Shown: positions 41,076 through 48,691, numbered from the stretch's first letter. The stretch is DNA of 56,447 nt from a virus (IMGVR_UViG_3300023181_000034:1-56447); one strand, 5' to 3'. Notes: a model not told the origin generated them from the sequence alone. Translations and numbers: made by a program.

Positions 41076-41753
41076 ATGAACAAAGGGCAAAAAGAAATCT
41101 TGCAAGAGTGCGAGATAGCAGGTATAACGAAAGATTTGGCTGAATTTAGAGCTTACGATAATCAACTATTTAGTTATGAACTTAGGAAAGAATCTGGTTT
41201 AATTCATGGTTTTGAGTTCTGCGGTGATGTTGAGGTAATGGCTAACATGAGAGTTGAGTCATTGGTAGCATTAGAAGGATTGACTTACTTTAAACATTCG
41301 GTTGTATTGGACGAAAAGTTTATCGGAAGTCAAACGGTTTACTTTGCTGAAGAGCGTATAAACAAACTTAAAGGCCGAATTGAGATGATAACAGCAAATC
41401 AAGCAGATAAGTTAGCTGGATATATAAAGAACCATAATGATGGTTTAGATGAAGCTAGAGAGAACACTGAGGCCTTAAGTAATATGTATAAGCAACTTTC
41501 TGATAATCTAAATAAAATACAGGAAAATACTTTACGTCAGGCTAAAGATTTCAGTAAATCTCCTTTAGTTGATTTGCCAGAATCTAAGAGACGCTTGATT
41601 GAATTAAAACAAATGATTGAATCTGTTAGGCCGGAATACTTAGATGCTAGTAAGTCGAGTGTTTTGCGTAATCTAGAATTAATAAAGATTCATGTTCAGA
41701 AGATTATTGATATGTTGAGTGATACGGGTTTAAGTGAAACGGGGAGAGTATAA
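41076..41753 (+). CDS. Protein with segments similar to both ends of the tape measure, 225 aa
   Basis: Residues 105-157 (ITANQADKLAGY; then QLSDNLNKIQENTLRQA) resemble the tape measure C-terminus (residues 1209-1267: ITQTQADKLVGV; LLTDNLRSIQANTLRTA). Residues 165-184 (VDLPESKRRLIELKQMI) resemble its N-terminus (13-29: VDISQSKARLLELKRLI). The order is reversed relative to the tape measure. The N-terminal 100 residues are unrelated. It is not in the tail operon. It may bind tail proteins or be a remnant of an exchange. Confidence 0.7.
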   Translation: MNKGQKEILQECEIAGITKDLAEFRAYDNQLFSYELRKESGLIHGFEFCGDVEVMANMRVESLVALEGLTYFKHSVVLDEKFIGSQTVYFAEERINKLKGRIEMITANQADKLAGYIKNHNDGLDEARENTEALSNMYKQLSDNLNKIQENTLRQAKDFSKSPLVDLPESKRRLIELKQMIESVRPEYLDASKSSVLRNLELIKIHVQKIIDMLSDTGLSETGRV

Positions 41754-41998
41754 TGGAAACAGCGGAAATCTTAGAAGCAATTGGAGATATGTTTTTATTC
41801 AGAACAACAAACCAAATGAGCCGTCGGTTGGAAATTTATTATGGGATACTTGGTTGGTTATTAATAGGAGTTATTATTTGGTCTATTCTTAAAAATAAAG
41901 AACAAAATATTTTAGTAGATATTTTTATTTACATATCTATTGCATCTGTTATACCAATGGTAATTATGGCTTATTATTCATTTAGACCTAAAAAATAA
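41753..41998 (+). CDS. Membrane protein, two helices, 81 aa
   Basis: Two hydrophobic segments (GILGWLLIGVIIWSIL and IFIYISIASVIPMVIMAYY) with a polar N-terminus. It is coupled to both neighbours by one-base overlaps. Function unknown. Confidence 0.65.
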   Translation: METAEILEAIGDMFLFRTTNQMSRRLEIYYGILGWLLIGVIIWSILKNKEQNILVDIFIYISIASVIPMVIMAYYSFRPKK

Positions 41999-42366
41999 TG
42001 AAAACAGCAGAATTTAGAGTTGGGAACCTTTTATTAAAAAATAATGAAGTTGTTACCGTTATGAATATATTTGGGCCAAGCGGTTTAGTGCAATTCAAAG
42101 AGGAACCATTTCAAAGAATACCTTTATTGGTTGCTGATATTCAAGGTATCAAATTAACGGAGGAATGGTTGATTAATTTTGGATATACCTTAATCACTAC
42201 ATCACCTAGTTTTAAAGTATTTCAAGGCCCTAGATACAGTATTTATTTATATAACGACGGTAATATTATTATGAATATGGGTGATTCTCTAAAATATGTC
42301 CACAACTTTCAAAATAGAATTTACAGCTTGACTGGCGAAGAATTGGAGGTGAAAGGTGAAGGATAA
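41998..42366 (+). CDS. GNLL-type hypothetical protein, 122 aa
   Basis: The start (AEFRVGNLLLKNNEVVTV) and the middle (GIKLTEEWLINFGY, then YVHNFQNRIYSLTGEELEV) follow a pattern very common in phages of Bacteroidota. The 156-aa protein at 54473 is a paralog (LRIGNLVSV; IPLTSEWLEKLGF; VHALQNLFYIISGGQEL). Function unknown. Confidence 0.8.
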   Translation: MKTAEFRVGNLLLKNNEVVTVMNIFGPSGLVQFKEEPFQRIPLLVADIQGIKLTEEWLINFGYTLITTSPSFKVFQGPRYSIYLYNDGNIIMNMGDSLKYVHNFQNRIYSLTGEELEVKGEG

Positions 42367-42643
42367 AACAAAAATACCGACAGTAGAAAACCCTATACCT
42401 TATAAGTTCCCATTAAGAGTAGGGAGAAAACAAGGTAGAGCATTGTTGGATGCTGATGGTATTGAGGTAGTTGTTTTTCCTAAAGGCGCAGAATTAATGG
42501 CTAAAATAACTTGCGATCTTTGGAATAATGCTCATGCTAGTATTATAGATAAATACGCTTCTTTAATTTCTAAAATTGATAAAAATGAAGTAGATCCTGA
42601 AATAAAGGAAGTTATCAATAAGAAATTTTGGGATATGCTTTAA
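42356..42643 (+). CDS. RVGRKQ-domain protein, 95 aa, GTG start
   Basis: The domain (FPLRVGRKQGRALLDADG, then EVVVFPKGAELMAKITCDLWN) is the soluble half of the membrane protein at 14491. The start codon GTG at 42356 overlaps the previous gene. The stop lies just before a strong promoter for a non-coding RNA, whose -33 element is inside this gene's 3' end. Confidence 0.8.
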   Translation: MKDKTKIPTVENPIPYKFPLRVGRKQGRALLDADGIEVVVFPKGAELMAKITCDLWNNAHASIIDKYASLISKIDKNEVDPEIKEVINKKFWDML

Positions 42644-42657
42644 GTAGATTAACTTTG
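42627..42657 (+). promoter_or_regulatory. Strong promoter for the orphan structured RNA
   Basis: TTTG (42627-42630), 19-base spacer, TAACTTTG (42650-42657): an exact match to the Bacteroidota consensus. There is no palindromic operator, so this transcript may run in the lysogen. Confidence 0.75.
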
Positions 42658-42661
42658 TGAT

Positions 42662-43012
42662 GCTTAATAAATTATCTGTCATTTAAAACAAAAACATCCT
42701 GCTTGAATGCAGACAGTAACGGAATTCCCTTTATAGTTAGTGTTAAAGTAACCATGGGAGAGCAAGGTTGCCTGTTACAAGATATATCCAATATCTGTTG
42801 TCTGAGGTAGAGTTACATGCAAGAGTAGCAGTGAAAGACTGAAAATCTTTAGCCCTATGATGAAGAGATACTTATATTTCTGAAAAGAATAAGTAGAGGT
42901 AGAGTGTAATCCATTGGAAATTGGACAGAATGTTTTTAAAAGTCTACACGTTTGGCTAGGCGTTGGGATAAATAACCAAGCTAAGCCTACTCTTCATCGG
43001 GTAGGCTTTTTT
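42662..43012 (+). ncRNA. Orphan structured RNA, about 350 nt
   Basis: The transcript is inferred from a consensus promoter at 42627-42657 and a strong terminator at 42983-43012, with no credible ORF between. Local pairings seen by eye: CTGC/GCAG hairpin near 42700, GTAAC/GTTAC enclosing 42716-42778, GATAT/ATATC near 42781-42795, AAAGA-CTGAAAA-TCTTT (42834-42850), and TACTTAT/ATAAGTA near 42870-42895. The segment GAGGTAGAGT occurs twice. I do not recognise the class; it lacks tmRNA, RNase P and SRP hallmarks. It lies between accessory genes and the lysogeny module. Confidence 0.65.
42983..43012 (+). terminator. Rho-independent terminator of the orphan RNA
   Basis: AAGCCTAC (42983-42990) pairs perfectly with GTAGGCTT (43001-43008) across the loop TCTTCATCGG, followed by six T. 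A textbook terminator. Confidence 0.85.
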
Positions 43013-43040
43013 ATTTAAAACGTATTCGCCATATTTGAAT

Positions 43041-43313
43041 ATGTATAGTTATGATGACGAATTGGAAAGAGTTCAGAAAAAGATTGATGCTCTAAAAAAA
43101 GAGTACGAAAGATTAAATATGGATTTGCAAAAGGATGTTATGTCTTTACAGGATATATGCGAATACCTTTCTTTTACCCCATCACAAATTGCAGAATTGG
43201 TAAATAACGAACACATAAACGAGTATGATTTCAGAGATCAAAAAATCTACAGTAAGTTTGAAATAGATTTTTATATAGATATTAATTACTATAAAAAACC
43301 AACTCCAAAGTAA
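43041..43313 (+). CDS. Small HTH-like protein, candidate excisionase, 90 aa
   Basis: I use the ATG at 43041. A short coiled coil (DELERVQKKIDALKKEYERL) is followed by SLQDICEYLSFTPSQIAELV, which looks like an excisionase/MerR-type helix-turn-helix, and a basic-aromatic strand (KIYSKFEIDFYID). Its stop directly abuts the end of the convergent integrase gene. That place and size suit a recombination directionality factor, but this is an inference. Confidence 0.6.
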   Translation: MYSYDDELERVQKKIDALKKEYERLNMDLQKDVMSLQDICEYLSFTPSQIAELVNNEHINEYDFRDQKIYSKFEIDFYIDINYYKKPTPK

Positions 43314-44501
43314 TCACCCAAATATATCATCAGCTGCAGCATCCAATACATCATCCTTCCTCAGGTCGTTTAGGTATGCTTGATGTACAGCAAGCGAACT
43401 ATGCCCAAGCAACTCCATAGTGATCATTGGATTGTTAATCTTATCAATTGCCATACGCGCAAACGTGTGCCGGGCAATGTGGGAGGTAAGAGGTTTTGTT
43501 ATTCCGGCCATGATGGCAACTTGACGCAGATATTTGTTGACAACCGAAGTACAGTTTTCCTTCATCTTGATGCGGGCACGTTCATTTTGGAATGCGGTTA
43601 GTGACTTCATAGGGGCCCACTTGAATAACGAGAATAGCCTTTGGTGACGACGAGCCGCCCACTTATCAACTATCGCCACGGCACTAGGTATGAGCTTTAC
43701 ACTTTCCTCACGCCCTGTTTTATCAGCCTTATAGTAAAACCTACCATCTTTAAATTGAGCGGCACGAGCTTGTAGAACGTCTCCAACACGAATACCGCGT
43801 AAATATACTTGCATTAGAAATATATCCCTTGTAGCTTCAATGTTTGTGTTTTCTTCTAGTTCCAGGTTCTCTATCGCTTCCAATTCTGCCGCTGTCAACT
43901 TCTGCTTTACCGTTCGCGTAGTGGTAATGGTCACGGCTTTCACCTCCCTAGTAACTCCTTTGCTGGAATAGCGCAGTATAACGCCCCTCAACAACTTTAT
44001 CTTTTTCTTAATGGTATTATTGGAATTACCCACCCGAACGCCCCCAAGCATTTTAATAAACTTACCAAACCATTTCTCATCTATGTCCTCGATTGGGATA
44101 TCGCCATCTGTTATTTGCTTCCTAATGGCGCAAATCTTATCATAATACCCTGACTTAAATTCTTTCTCCAGCCTGATTAGCTCTTGATCGAATGCGTCAT
44201 CTAGCGTCATCACGTTCCCGCGCGTTCCCAGTACAGCGCCCGCACCAATCTTACCCTGATTGAAGTCAAAAACAGCTTGTTCAGCCTTTGCGTATTCTGC
44301 AGCAATAGTTGCGTTGATCTTTGCTGAATCACCCGCCCGTGGCCTAACTCTTAACTTGCGTACATCCCAATCTGACTCCAAGCAGGATCCCAACACACGC
44401 TTGCTCCTTTTGCCGTTTATGGTGTGCATCAAAACTATTGGATATGTGCCATTAGAGTACTGTTTAGACGTATATAAGTGGAGCCTTATCGATGCTTTCA
44501 T
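43314..44501 (-). CDS. int: Tyrosine recombinase (phage integrase), 395 aa
   Basis: I start at 44501 (MKASIRLHLYTSKQ), since the 25 residues of the longer frame read through the attP-like repeats. The N-terminus is the arm-binding type of integrases from Bacteroidota, the middle is the SAM-like core-binding domain, and the C-terminal catalytic domain shows Arg in YLRGIRVGD, HIARH (H-x-x-R), LLGHSS, and the nucleophile Tyr in VHQAYL. It integrates and (with a directionality factor) excises the prophage. attP probably lies immediately upstream of the gene. Confidence 0.93.
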   Translation of the reverse strand: MKASIRLHLYTSKQYSNGTYPIVLMHTINGKRSKRVLGSCLESDWDVRKLRVRPRAGDSAKINATIAAEYAKAEQAVFDFNQGKIGAGAVLGTRGNVMTLDDAFDQELIRLEKEFKSGYYDKICAIRKQITDGDIPIEDIDEKWFGKFIKMLGGVRVGNSNNTIKKKIKLLRGVILRYSSKGVTREVKAVTITTTRTVKQKLTAAELEAIENLELEENTNIEATRDIFLMQVYLRGIRVGDVLQARAAQFKDGRFYYKADKTGREESVKLIPSAVAIVDKWAARRHQRLFSLFKWAPMKSLTAFQNERARIKMKENCTSVVNKYLRQVAIMAGITKPLTSHIARHTFARMAIDKINNPMITMELLGHSSLAVHQAYLNDLRKDDVLDAAADDIFG

Positions 44502-44740
44502 GGTGTGCTTGCTTATTTTGTGGACGGTGTGTTCTTGGTGTGCATAAATATAGAAATATATACCACTAAATACCACTAAAAGAATGCGAGAATATGCCTT
44601 TAAATGATAAAGACTAGCAATCTTTGGTAGATGCTAGTCTAATCGGTGGAGCCGAAGGAACTAATTGTAATTTTTGTAACTAGCAATATACCAATCAATT
44701 ACCTGCCATCCTCACATAAGCGGTGTGCTCTAGGTGTGCT
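44502..44740. other. Putative attP region with core and arm-type repeats
   Basis: The core candidate GGTGGAGCCGAAGGAACT (44645-44662) is the reverse complement of a tRNA or tmRNA 3' end (T-loop end, T stem, acceptor stem, CCACC). A perfect 9-bp inverted repeat AGACTAGCA/TGCTAGTCT (44611-44640) lies beside it. Five GGTGTG(C/T) motifs flank it (44502, 44526, 44537; 44722, 44733), and ACTAGCAAT occurs twice (44612, 44680). TACCACTAAA is repeated in tandem (44561-44580). This is the layout of a phage attachment site with arm-binding sites. Confidence 0.7.
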
Positions 44741-45176
44741 TTTTTGGATTTTCCAGCTTATAAATCCGTTCTTCCATCTTCTCCATTTTCGCATCCATCA
44801 TGCTCATCACTTTAGAATAATGGTTGATGTTTGCGTGTAATATTTTGATGGTCTTAAGCAAGTGATTTATATCTGTATGCGCTGCCTGTAGCGAGTTCTT
44901 AGCGGTTTTCTTCTCTTCTATATTACTTTGAGGATCGCCTTCGTCTGCAAGCAGCCAATCGCTATTAAGGTTGTAATCCTTAATCATTCTATCAATCATA
45001 TCAAAAGTAATCGGCCTCTTGCCTTTTTCGATAAATGAAATTAGTGCCTGATGAACACCAAGCTTTGTCGCGGCCTCCGCCTGAGTCTTAGCTATAAACT
45101 TCTTTCTGAAGTAACTAAACCGCTTCGCCTTATCTAAACTGTATTTTGCATTTTTATCGAGTCCTGTTATTCTCAT
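44730..45176 (-). CDS. XRE-family HTH protein with coiled-coil tail, 148 aa
   Basis: I start at 45176 (MRITGLDKNAKYS). A helix-turn-helix (KTQAEAATKLGVHQALISFIEKGKR, abbreviated) spans about 30-60, followed by a long coiled coil at the C-terminus (VMSMMDAKMEKMEERIYKLE), which may hold a dimer or bind a partner. It lies between integrase and the main repressor and is probably a second regulator of the lysogeny module. Confidence 0.85.
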   Translation of the reverse strand: MRITGLDKNAKYSLDKAKRFSYFRKKFIAKTQAEAATKLGVHQALISFIEKGKRPITFDMIDRMIKDYNLNSDWLLADEGDPQSNIEEKKTAKNSLQAAHTDINHLLKTIKILHANINHYSKVMSMMDAKMEKMEERIYKLENPKKHT

Positions 45177-45178
45177 TG

Positions 45179-45625
45179 TTATTGTGTGAAAGTAAATCTG
45201 AAGTGTACGCCAGAATACTGTAGTCCAGTAAAATAGCAATCAGTATGGTAAAAATAATTATCTGCTTCTTGTTCGCTCGTAAAGTGAACACCGTCATAAA
45301 TTGCCTGATCTAGTATAAGGTCAATTTGTTTTGATTGCTTGTAACATCTTGCTCCTGATTTATTTAAAATTTTAAAATATATTGCTTGCCATGTTGGCTT
45401 TCCGTTCTCAAATTCCATTCTTGCCGAATAACGGACACTATCTGATTTATCAAATTCATTTACAAACCCCGCCAAGAAACCGCGCTTGGGCCAAAGGCTG
45501 GTGTCGTATAAGTGAGAGTCGTGTAATAAGTGCATCGCAGCGGAGCACACCCGTGCTATCATCGGTAACTTACGTTCCGTGTCAGCTTTTTTCTGCGCTA
45601 ATATTATCTGTCTTGGGGTGGGCAT
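45179..45625 (-). CDS. Hypothetical protein, 148 aa, lysogeny module
   Basis: A small soluble protein of mixed charge, rich in Tyr, with no recognised motif (the end is VHFRFTFTQ). It lies between the repressor and the XRE gene, all leftward, so it may affect lysogeny or the lysogen. It has no membrane segment or signal peptide. Confidence 0.65.
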   Translation of the reverse strand: MPTPRQIILAQKKADTERKLPMIARVCSAAMHLLHDSHLYDTSLWPKRGFLAGFVNEFDKSDSVRYSARMEFENGKPTWQAIYFKILNKSGARCYKQSKQIDLILDQAIYDGVHFTSEQEADNYFYHTDCYFTGLQYSGVHFRFTFTQ

Positions 45626-45655
45626 ATTAAAACAATAGGGATGATTATTTTAGGC

Positions 45656-46417
45656 TTACAAAGAATTTAAACGTGGCGCTGGTGTCCATCCCTTAATTAA
45701 GTACAACTCTACTACCTGATCGTAATCGATTTCAAAGTCGGGAGCAGTTTTAGATTGGGCTGACTTCAATAGAAAGGGCTTCTTCTTTCCCGGGTAAAGG
45801 TATCGCTCTAAGATGTAATGGTTCATTACAATCACATAGCATTTGCCAGGAACTATCATTTTCTCGTAATCCTCTTTCGGGATCTTCTTAACTCCTATGA
45901 ATGAGTTTTCATCAAAGAAACCTGTCATTGCCGGGTCGCTATGTCTAATCACTAAATCACATCCCTGAAACGCTCCATTTAGAAGCAGGATGTCGGGTAC
46001 TTTTGAGCTGTTAATTAATCCAGCAACACTTCCTGTCGTCAGGTGAACATTGTAGACAGAGGTAACATCGATCTGCTCGTCGATATCCCTGTCCTTGTTA
46101 ATGATCCTTGAGAGTTCTTCCATAATTTTGTTTGGTTTATCATATTGTTTATGCTGCGATTTCGTGGTGGGTAGTGGGCTATTAAGGAATATATCTCCTT
46201 TGCCTTCTGTGATGAATTGTTTACTGATATTGAATTTCTCTTGAAGTTTAATCAAGATCGATAATGTTGGAAGGCGTTTGGTCTCAGCCTCATTTTCTAT
46301 TTTACTAATTGCCGACTTGTCTACATCGATGGCATTTGCCAACTCTACTTGACTTAATTTTAAAGCATTTCTCACTTTAATGAATCTAATTTTCTGAGGG
46401 TTTTCGGCAATTGTCAT
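45656..46417 (-). CDS. CI-like repressor (XRE + S24-like C-terminus), 253 aa
   Basis: An N-terminal XRE HTH (LSQVELANAIDVDKSAISKI at about 20-39) is joined to a C-terminal S24-like fold (QGCDLVIRHSDPAMTGFFDE, then FIGVKKI, then KCYVIVMNHYILERYLYPG). The usual Gly-(Asp/His)-Ser-Met motif is altered (HSDPAM), and the catalytic Lys position appears to hold Glu/Arg (ILERYL), so self-cleavage may be lost. Two operator-like GACAAATGTC sites lie in the divergent promoter region. It probably keeps the prophage silent. Confidence 0.85.
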   Translation of the reverse strand: MTIAENPQKIRFIKVRNALKLSQVELANAIDVDKSAISKIENEAETKRLPTLSILIKLQEKFNISKQFITEGKGDIFLNSPLPTTKSQHKQYDKPNKIMEELSRIINKDRDIDEQIDVTSVYNVHLTTGSVAGLINSSKVPDILLLNGAFQGCDLVIRHSDPAMTGFFDENSFIGVKKIPKEDYEKMIVPGKCYVIVMNHYILERYLYPGKKKPFLLKSAQSKTAPDFEIDYDQVVELYLIKGWTPAPRLNSL

Positions 46418-46459
46418 TATAATATTAAATTATTCTATCTGTCTATCAAGTAGTTATGT

Positions 46460-46519
46460 AATAAAAGTAGACAAATGTCACTTATCTATTGTTGGTGGTG
46501 ACAAATGTCTTTATATTTG
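46460..46519. promoter_or_regulatory. Divergent lysogeny promoters and operators
   Basis: GACAAATGTC occurs at 46470-46479 and 46500-46509, exactly 30 bases (three helical turns) apart; each is a near palindrome (GACA-N2-TGTC). The second lies between TTG (46489-46491) and an exact TATATTTG (46512-46519) of the rightward early promoter. The first overlaps the TTTG of a leftward promoter for the repressor. The layout fits repressor binding and autoregulation. Confidence 0.75.
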
Positions 46520-46584
46520 TATTAGATAACAGAAACAAAGGTAATTATAATCATTTAAAACACATATCCCAAATCCCTACTACA

Positions 46585-46824
46585 ATGAACCCTCTAACAA
46601 ACATCTACGGCGTACCAACATTTGACTTTGAGGTTGGTGCCCTCACTACAAGAGAAATTGAAGTGATGCAAAGGACGTTACTTCCCGACAGAAACATTGC
46701 TATTGATCTTCAGATCAGCTATCACACTGTAATGTCGCATTTGAAAAACATTAGAAATAAAACCGGAATGCACAATAAGGAGCATATGGTCTATTTCGCA
46801 TTAAAGAAAGGATTAATCAACTAA
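46585..46824 (+). CDS. LuxR-type HTH regulator, 79 aa
   Basis: I start at 46585 (MNPLTNIYG). Nearly the whole protein is a GerE-type helix-turn-helix: LTTREIEVMQRTLLPDRNIA, DLQISYHTVMSHLKNIRNKT, then a closing helix with FALKKGLIN. There is no receiver or ligand domain. As the first gene of the rightward early transcript it takes the place of Cro, though of another fold, and may control the shared operator-promoters elsewhere (inference). Confidence 0.85.
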   Translation: MNPLTNIYGVPTFDFEVGALTTREIEVMQRTLLPDRNIAIDLQISYHTVMSHLKNIRNKTGMHNKEHMVYFALKKGLIN

Positions 46825-47036
46825 TGAGTGAACAATTTGCAAAACCCGTAGCCGGGGTATCAATAGCACAGTTGCTAAGAGATATAAAAGAAGGAGAAAT
46901 CAGACCATTTGAAAAGAAGTACACGAATTACCTCAGATCAAAGTCAAGCCAATTAAGGCATGAGTTTCCGGATCGGACTTACAGTGTTACCGAGCTTGAA
47001 AGTAAAACGCAAGTATCCTGGAAGTCAAAAGACTGA
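46824..47036 (+). CDS. Hypothetical basic protein, 70 aa
   Basis: An unrecognised basic protein, coupled to the LuxR-type gene by TAATG. It begins helical (VSIAQLLRDIKEGEIRPFEK) and ends with a Ser/Lys-rich tail. Probably cotranscribed with the regulator. Confidence 0.65.
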   Translation: MSEQFAKPVAGVSIAQLLRDIKEGEIRPFEKKYTNYLRSKSSQLRHEFPDRTYSVTELESKTQVSWKSKD

Positions 47037-47108
47037 ATCAATTAATAAGCCTCTGCCCGTCGGCAAACAAAACAGAGGCCATTTAACCACACCAAAACAA
47101 GTACAGTT

Positions 47109-47240
47109 ATGTCAAAGTTAGAAAAATCATTAGTAATCCACAGGATCATCAGTTCTAAGAAAGCTGGATTGGTTAGTGCTGAACAGTTCAAGTTGAATGC
47201 GCTTCGTTTGCGCACGGATAGGAGGGCAGCGTCATGTTAA
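47109..47240 (+). CDS. Small basic protein, 43 aa
   Basis: Starts MSKLEKSLVIHRIISSKKAG and ends ALRLRTDRRAASC; the stop lies inside the next start (ATGTTAA, 47234-47240). Basic and helical. The coupling supports it; function unknown. Confidence 0.5.
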   Translation: MSKLEKSLVIHRIISSKKAGLVSAEQFKLNALRLRTDRRAASC

Positions 47241-47500
47241 CTAACACCACCTGCAACGATATCAACATTGAGGCCGTTGAACAGTACATCTGCAGGGTAC
47301 AATCATTAACTGCACTATTACGTAAGTCTCAAGACCGCGCCCGTGAGCAGGCATGCTTACCATACTTTGGAATATTCGGTACGGATGCTGAAATGCACCA
47401 GGTAGTTGAAAGGCAGAATGCAGTCACTAGTAGGATCGCTGGTTACCTACTAGCTACGATCAGAAAGGAGTTGGGAAACGTGGGAGGGAATGGAATATGA
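47234..47500 (+). CDS. Hypothetical helical protein, 88 aa
   Basis: An unrecognised helical protein (EAVEQYICRVQSLTALLRKS, then RQNAVTSRIAGYLL). Coupled on both sides. It may be a small regulatory or DNA-associated protein of the early region. Confidence 0.65.
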   Translation: MLTNTTCNDINIEAVEQYICRVQSLTALLRKSQDRAREQACLPYFGIFGTDAEMHQVVERQNAVTSRIAGYLLATIRKELGNVGGNGI

Positions 47501-47655
47501 TTGTTAAAGAAAAATGCCAAATTTTTAAATTAGGAATTAGCCACTTGGGTAACAAAGCTAATAAGAAATGCAAAAGCATTGCGATGCATGAATTAAATGG
47601 TAAAAAAATGTGCGTTAACTGCTACACTAACGCATTAGGAGGGTCTTCGAAATGA
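47497..47655 (+). CDS. Small cysteine-containing protein, 52 aa
   Basis: ATGA overlap with the previous gene and TGA overlap with the next ATG at 47652. It has four Cys and three His residues, with a MCVNC motif near the end, enough for a small zinc site. Function unknown. Confidence 0.6.
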   Translation: MIVKEKCQIFKLGISHLGNKANKKCKSIAMHELNGKKMCVNCYTNALGGSSK

Positions 47656-48044
47656 AATTAGAATTAAAACACCTAGCACCATACTTACCTTATGGTTTAG
47701 TATTTAACTTGACAAGATCACACAATCCGTTTACATGCATTGGTTTGACTGTTCATGAAGACGGAATAATGGCTCATCGTAAAGGCGGATCATCAAACGT
47801 ATCACTTGATAAGTATTACAAGCCAGTATTGAGACCAATGTCGGATTTAACAAACGAAATGGCTCATAAAAGCGGATACAAGAATGCTAACGCTTTAAAA
47901 TTGATGGTGATATCTCATAAAATCCCATATATAGGTATGGATAATTTATTCACTCACCACTTCGATGTATTCGGGCTAATTCACGCAGGATTGGCTATTG
48001 ACATCAACACCCAACCATTATCATTAGGAGGGCTGTTATCATGA
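47652..48044 (+). CDS. LAPYLPY-family protein, 130 aa
   Basis: Starts MKLELKHLAPYLPYGL and ends HFDVFGLIHAGLAIDINTQP; both ends match the 186-aa protein at 15905. The middle (about 20-95) differs. The family is common in phages of Bacteroidota, often near replication genes. Coupled to both neighbours. Confidence 0.8.
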   Translation: MKLELKHLAPYLPYGLVFNLTRSHNPFTCIGLTVHEDGIMAHRKGGSSNVSLDKYYKPVLRPMSDLTNEMAHKSGYKNANALKLMVISHKIPYIGMDNLFTHHFDVFGLIHAGLAIDINTQPLSLGGLLS

Positions 48045-48337
48045 ACGGAGTAACGATTATAGAAACTGACAAGCTTAATGCAATAATAGCAAACATGGAG
48101 CGAATGGTAGCCTACGTACGTGATGCTGCTCAGGAAACTAAGCTAGGTAAGAAAGCCTACTTATCCCTTTCAGAAACCGCAGAATTTACGGGGTACTCAG
48201 TAAAATGGGTTCGTAACAATAAAGATGAAATCGGTTGCAGCAAAGTTGGAGGCGATTACCGCTTCAAACGCACAGATGTGATTGAATTCATGGAACAGAA
48301 TTATTTCAAAGCACAAAACAGAAGGAGAGCATCATGA
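48041..48337 (+). CDS. HTH (excisionase-type) DNA-binding protein, 98 aa
   Basis: A central helix-turn-helix (YLSLSETAEFTGYSVKWVRN) followed by a wing (CSKVGGDYRFKRTDVIEFME) is the MerR/excisionase HTH_17 pattern. The early position fits a regulator of transcription or excision. It competes with the 90-aa protein at 43041 as excisionase candidate. Coupled on both sides by ATGA. Confidence 0.8.
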   Translation: MNGVTIIETDKLNAIIANMERMVAYVRDAAQETKLGKKAYLSLSETAEFTGYSVKWVRNNKDEIGCSKVGGDYRFKRTDVIEFMEQNYFKAQNRRRAS

Positions 48338-48645
48338 AAAGTATTGCTGATTACCTAGCTATGATAGCTAAAGAGACTGAGGTTCTATTTACGGAACTAT
48401 ACGCAAGCGTGGGACGCATTGCTAAGCGGATGTTGGCTAAGTGCAAGAAGGAAACGTTTCCAACCGTCAGGGAGCCAAGTAGCGCCAAACCACAAGGCAT
48501 GCGAAGCACATATTACCCGCCAAACTACGGTGATATCCATTTCTACAGACAACATCAGATGTTAAATAGGGTACTGGAAGAGATAGCGATGGAAAAGGTG
48601 CACTACGAGGCACTAGAAATATTATCAGGTAAAGAAACTAATTGA
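48334..48645 (+). CDS. Hypothetical protein, 103 aa
   Basis: Helical first third, then a basic Pro/Arg-rich stretch (PSSAKPQGMRSTYYPPNYG), then helix. I do not recognise it. It is the last gene before the recombination block. Confidence 0.65.
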   Translation: MKSIADYLAMIAKETEVLFTELYASVGRIAKRMLAKCKKETFPTVREPSSAKPQGMRSTYYPPNYGDIHFYRQHQMLNRVLEEIAMEKVHYEALEILSGKETN

Positions 48646-48691
48646 TTACACACACCCTGACCGAAAGCGAGGGGGTAAAAATATAAAGATT

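Noticed and set aside
42834-42850. Perfect tRNA-Phe-like anticodon arm (AAAGA-CTGAAAA-TCTTT)
   Set aside because: No matching acceptor stem or T arm with a TTC-like loop is found around it; it is better explained as a hairpin of the larger orphan RNA.
44611-44640. 9-bp inverted repeat as an ordinary terminator
   Set aside because: It has no T run on either strand and lies beside the tRNA-end-like core, so part of attP is more likely, though not certain.
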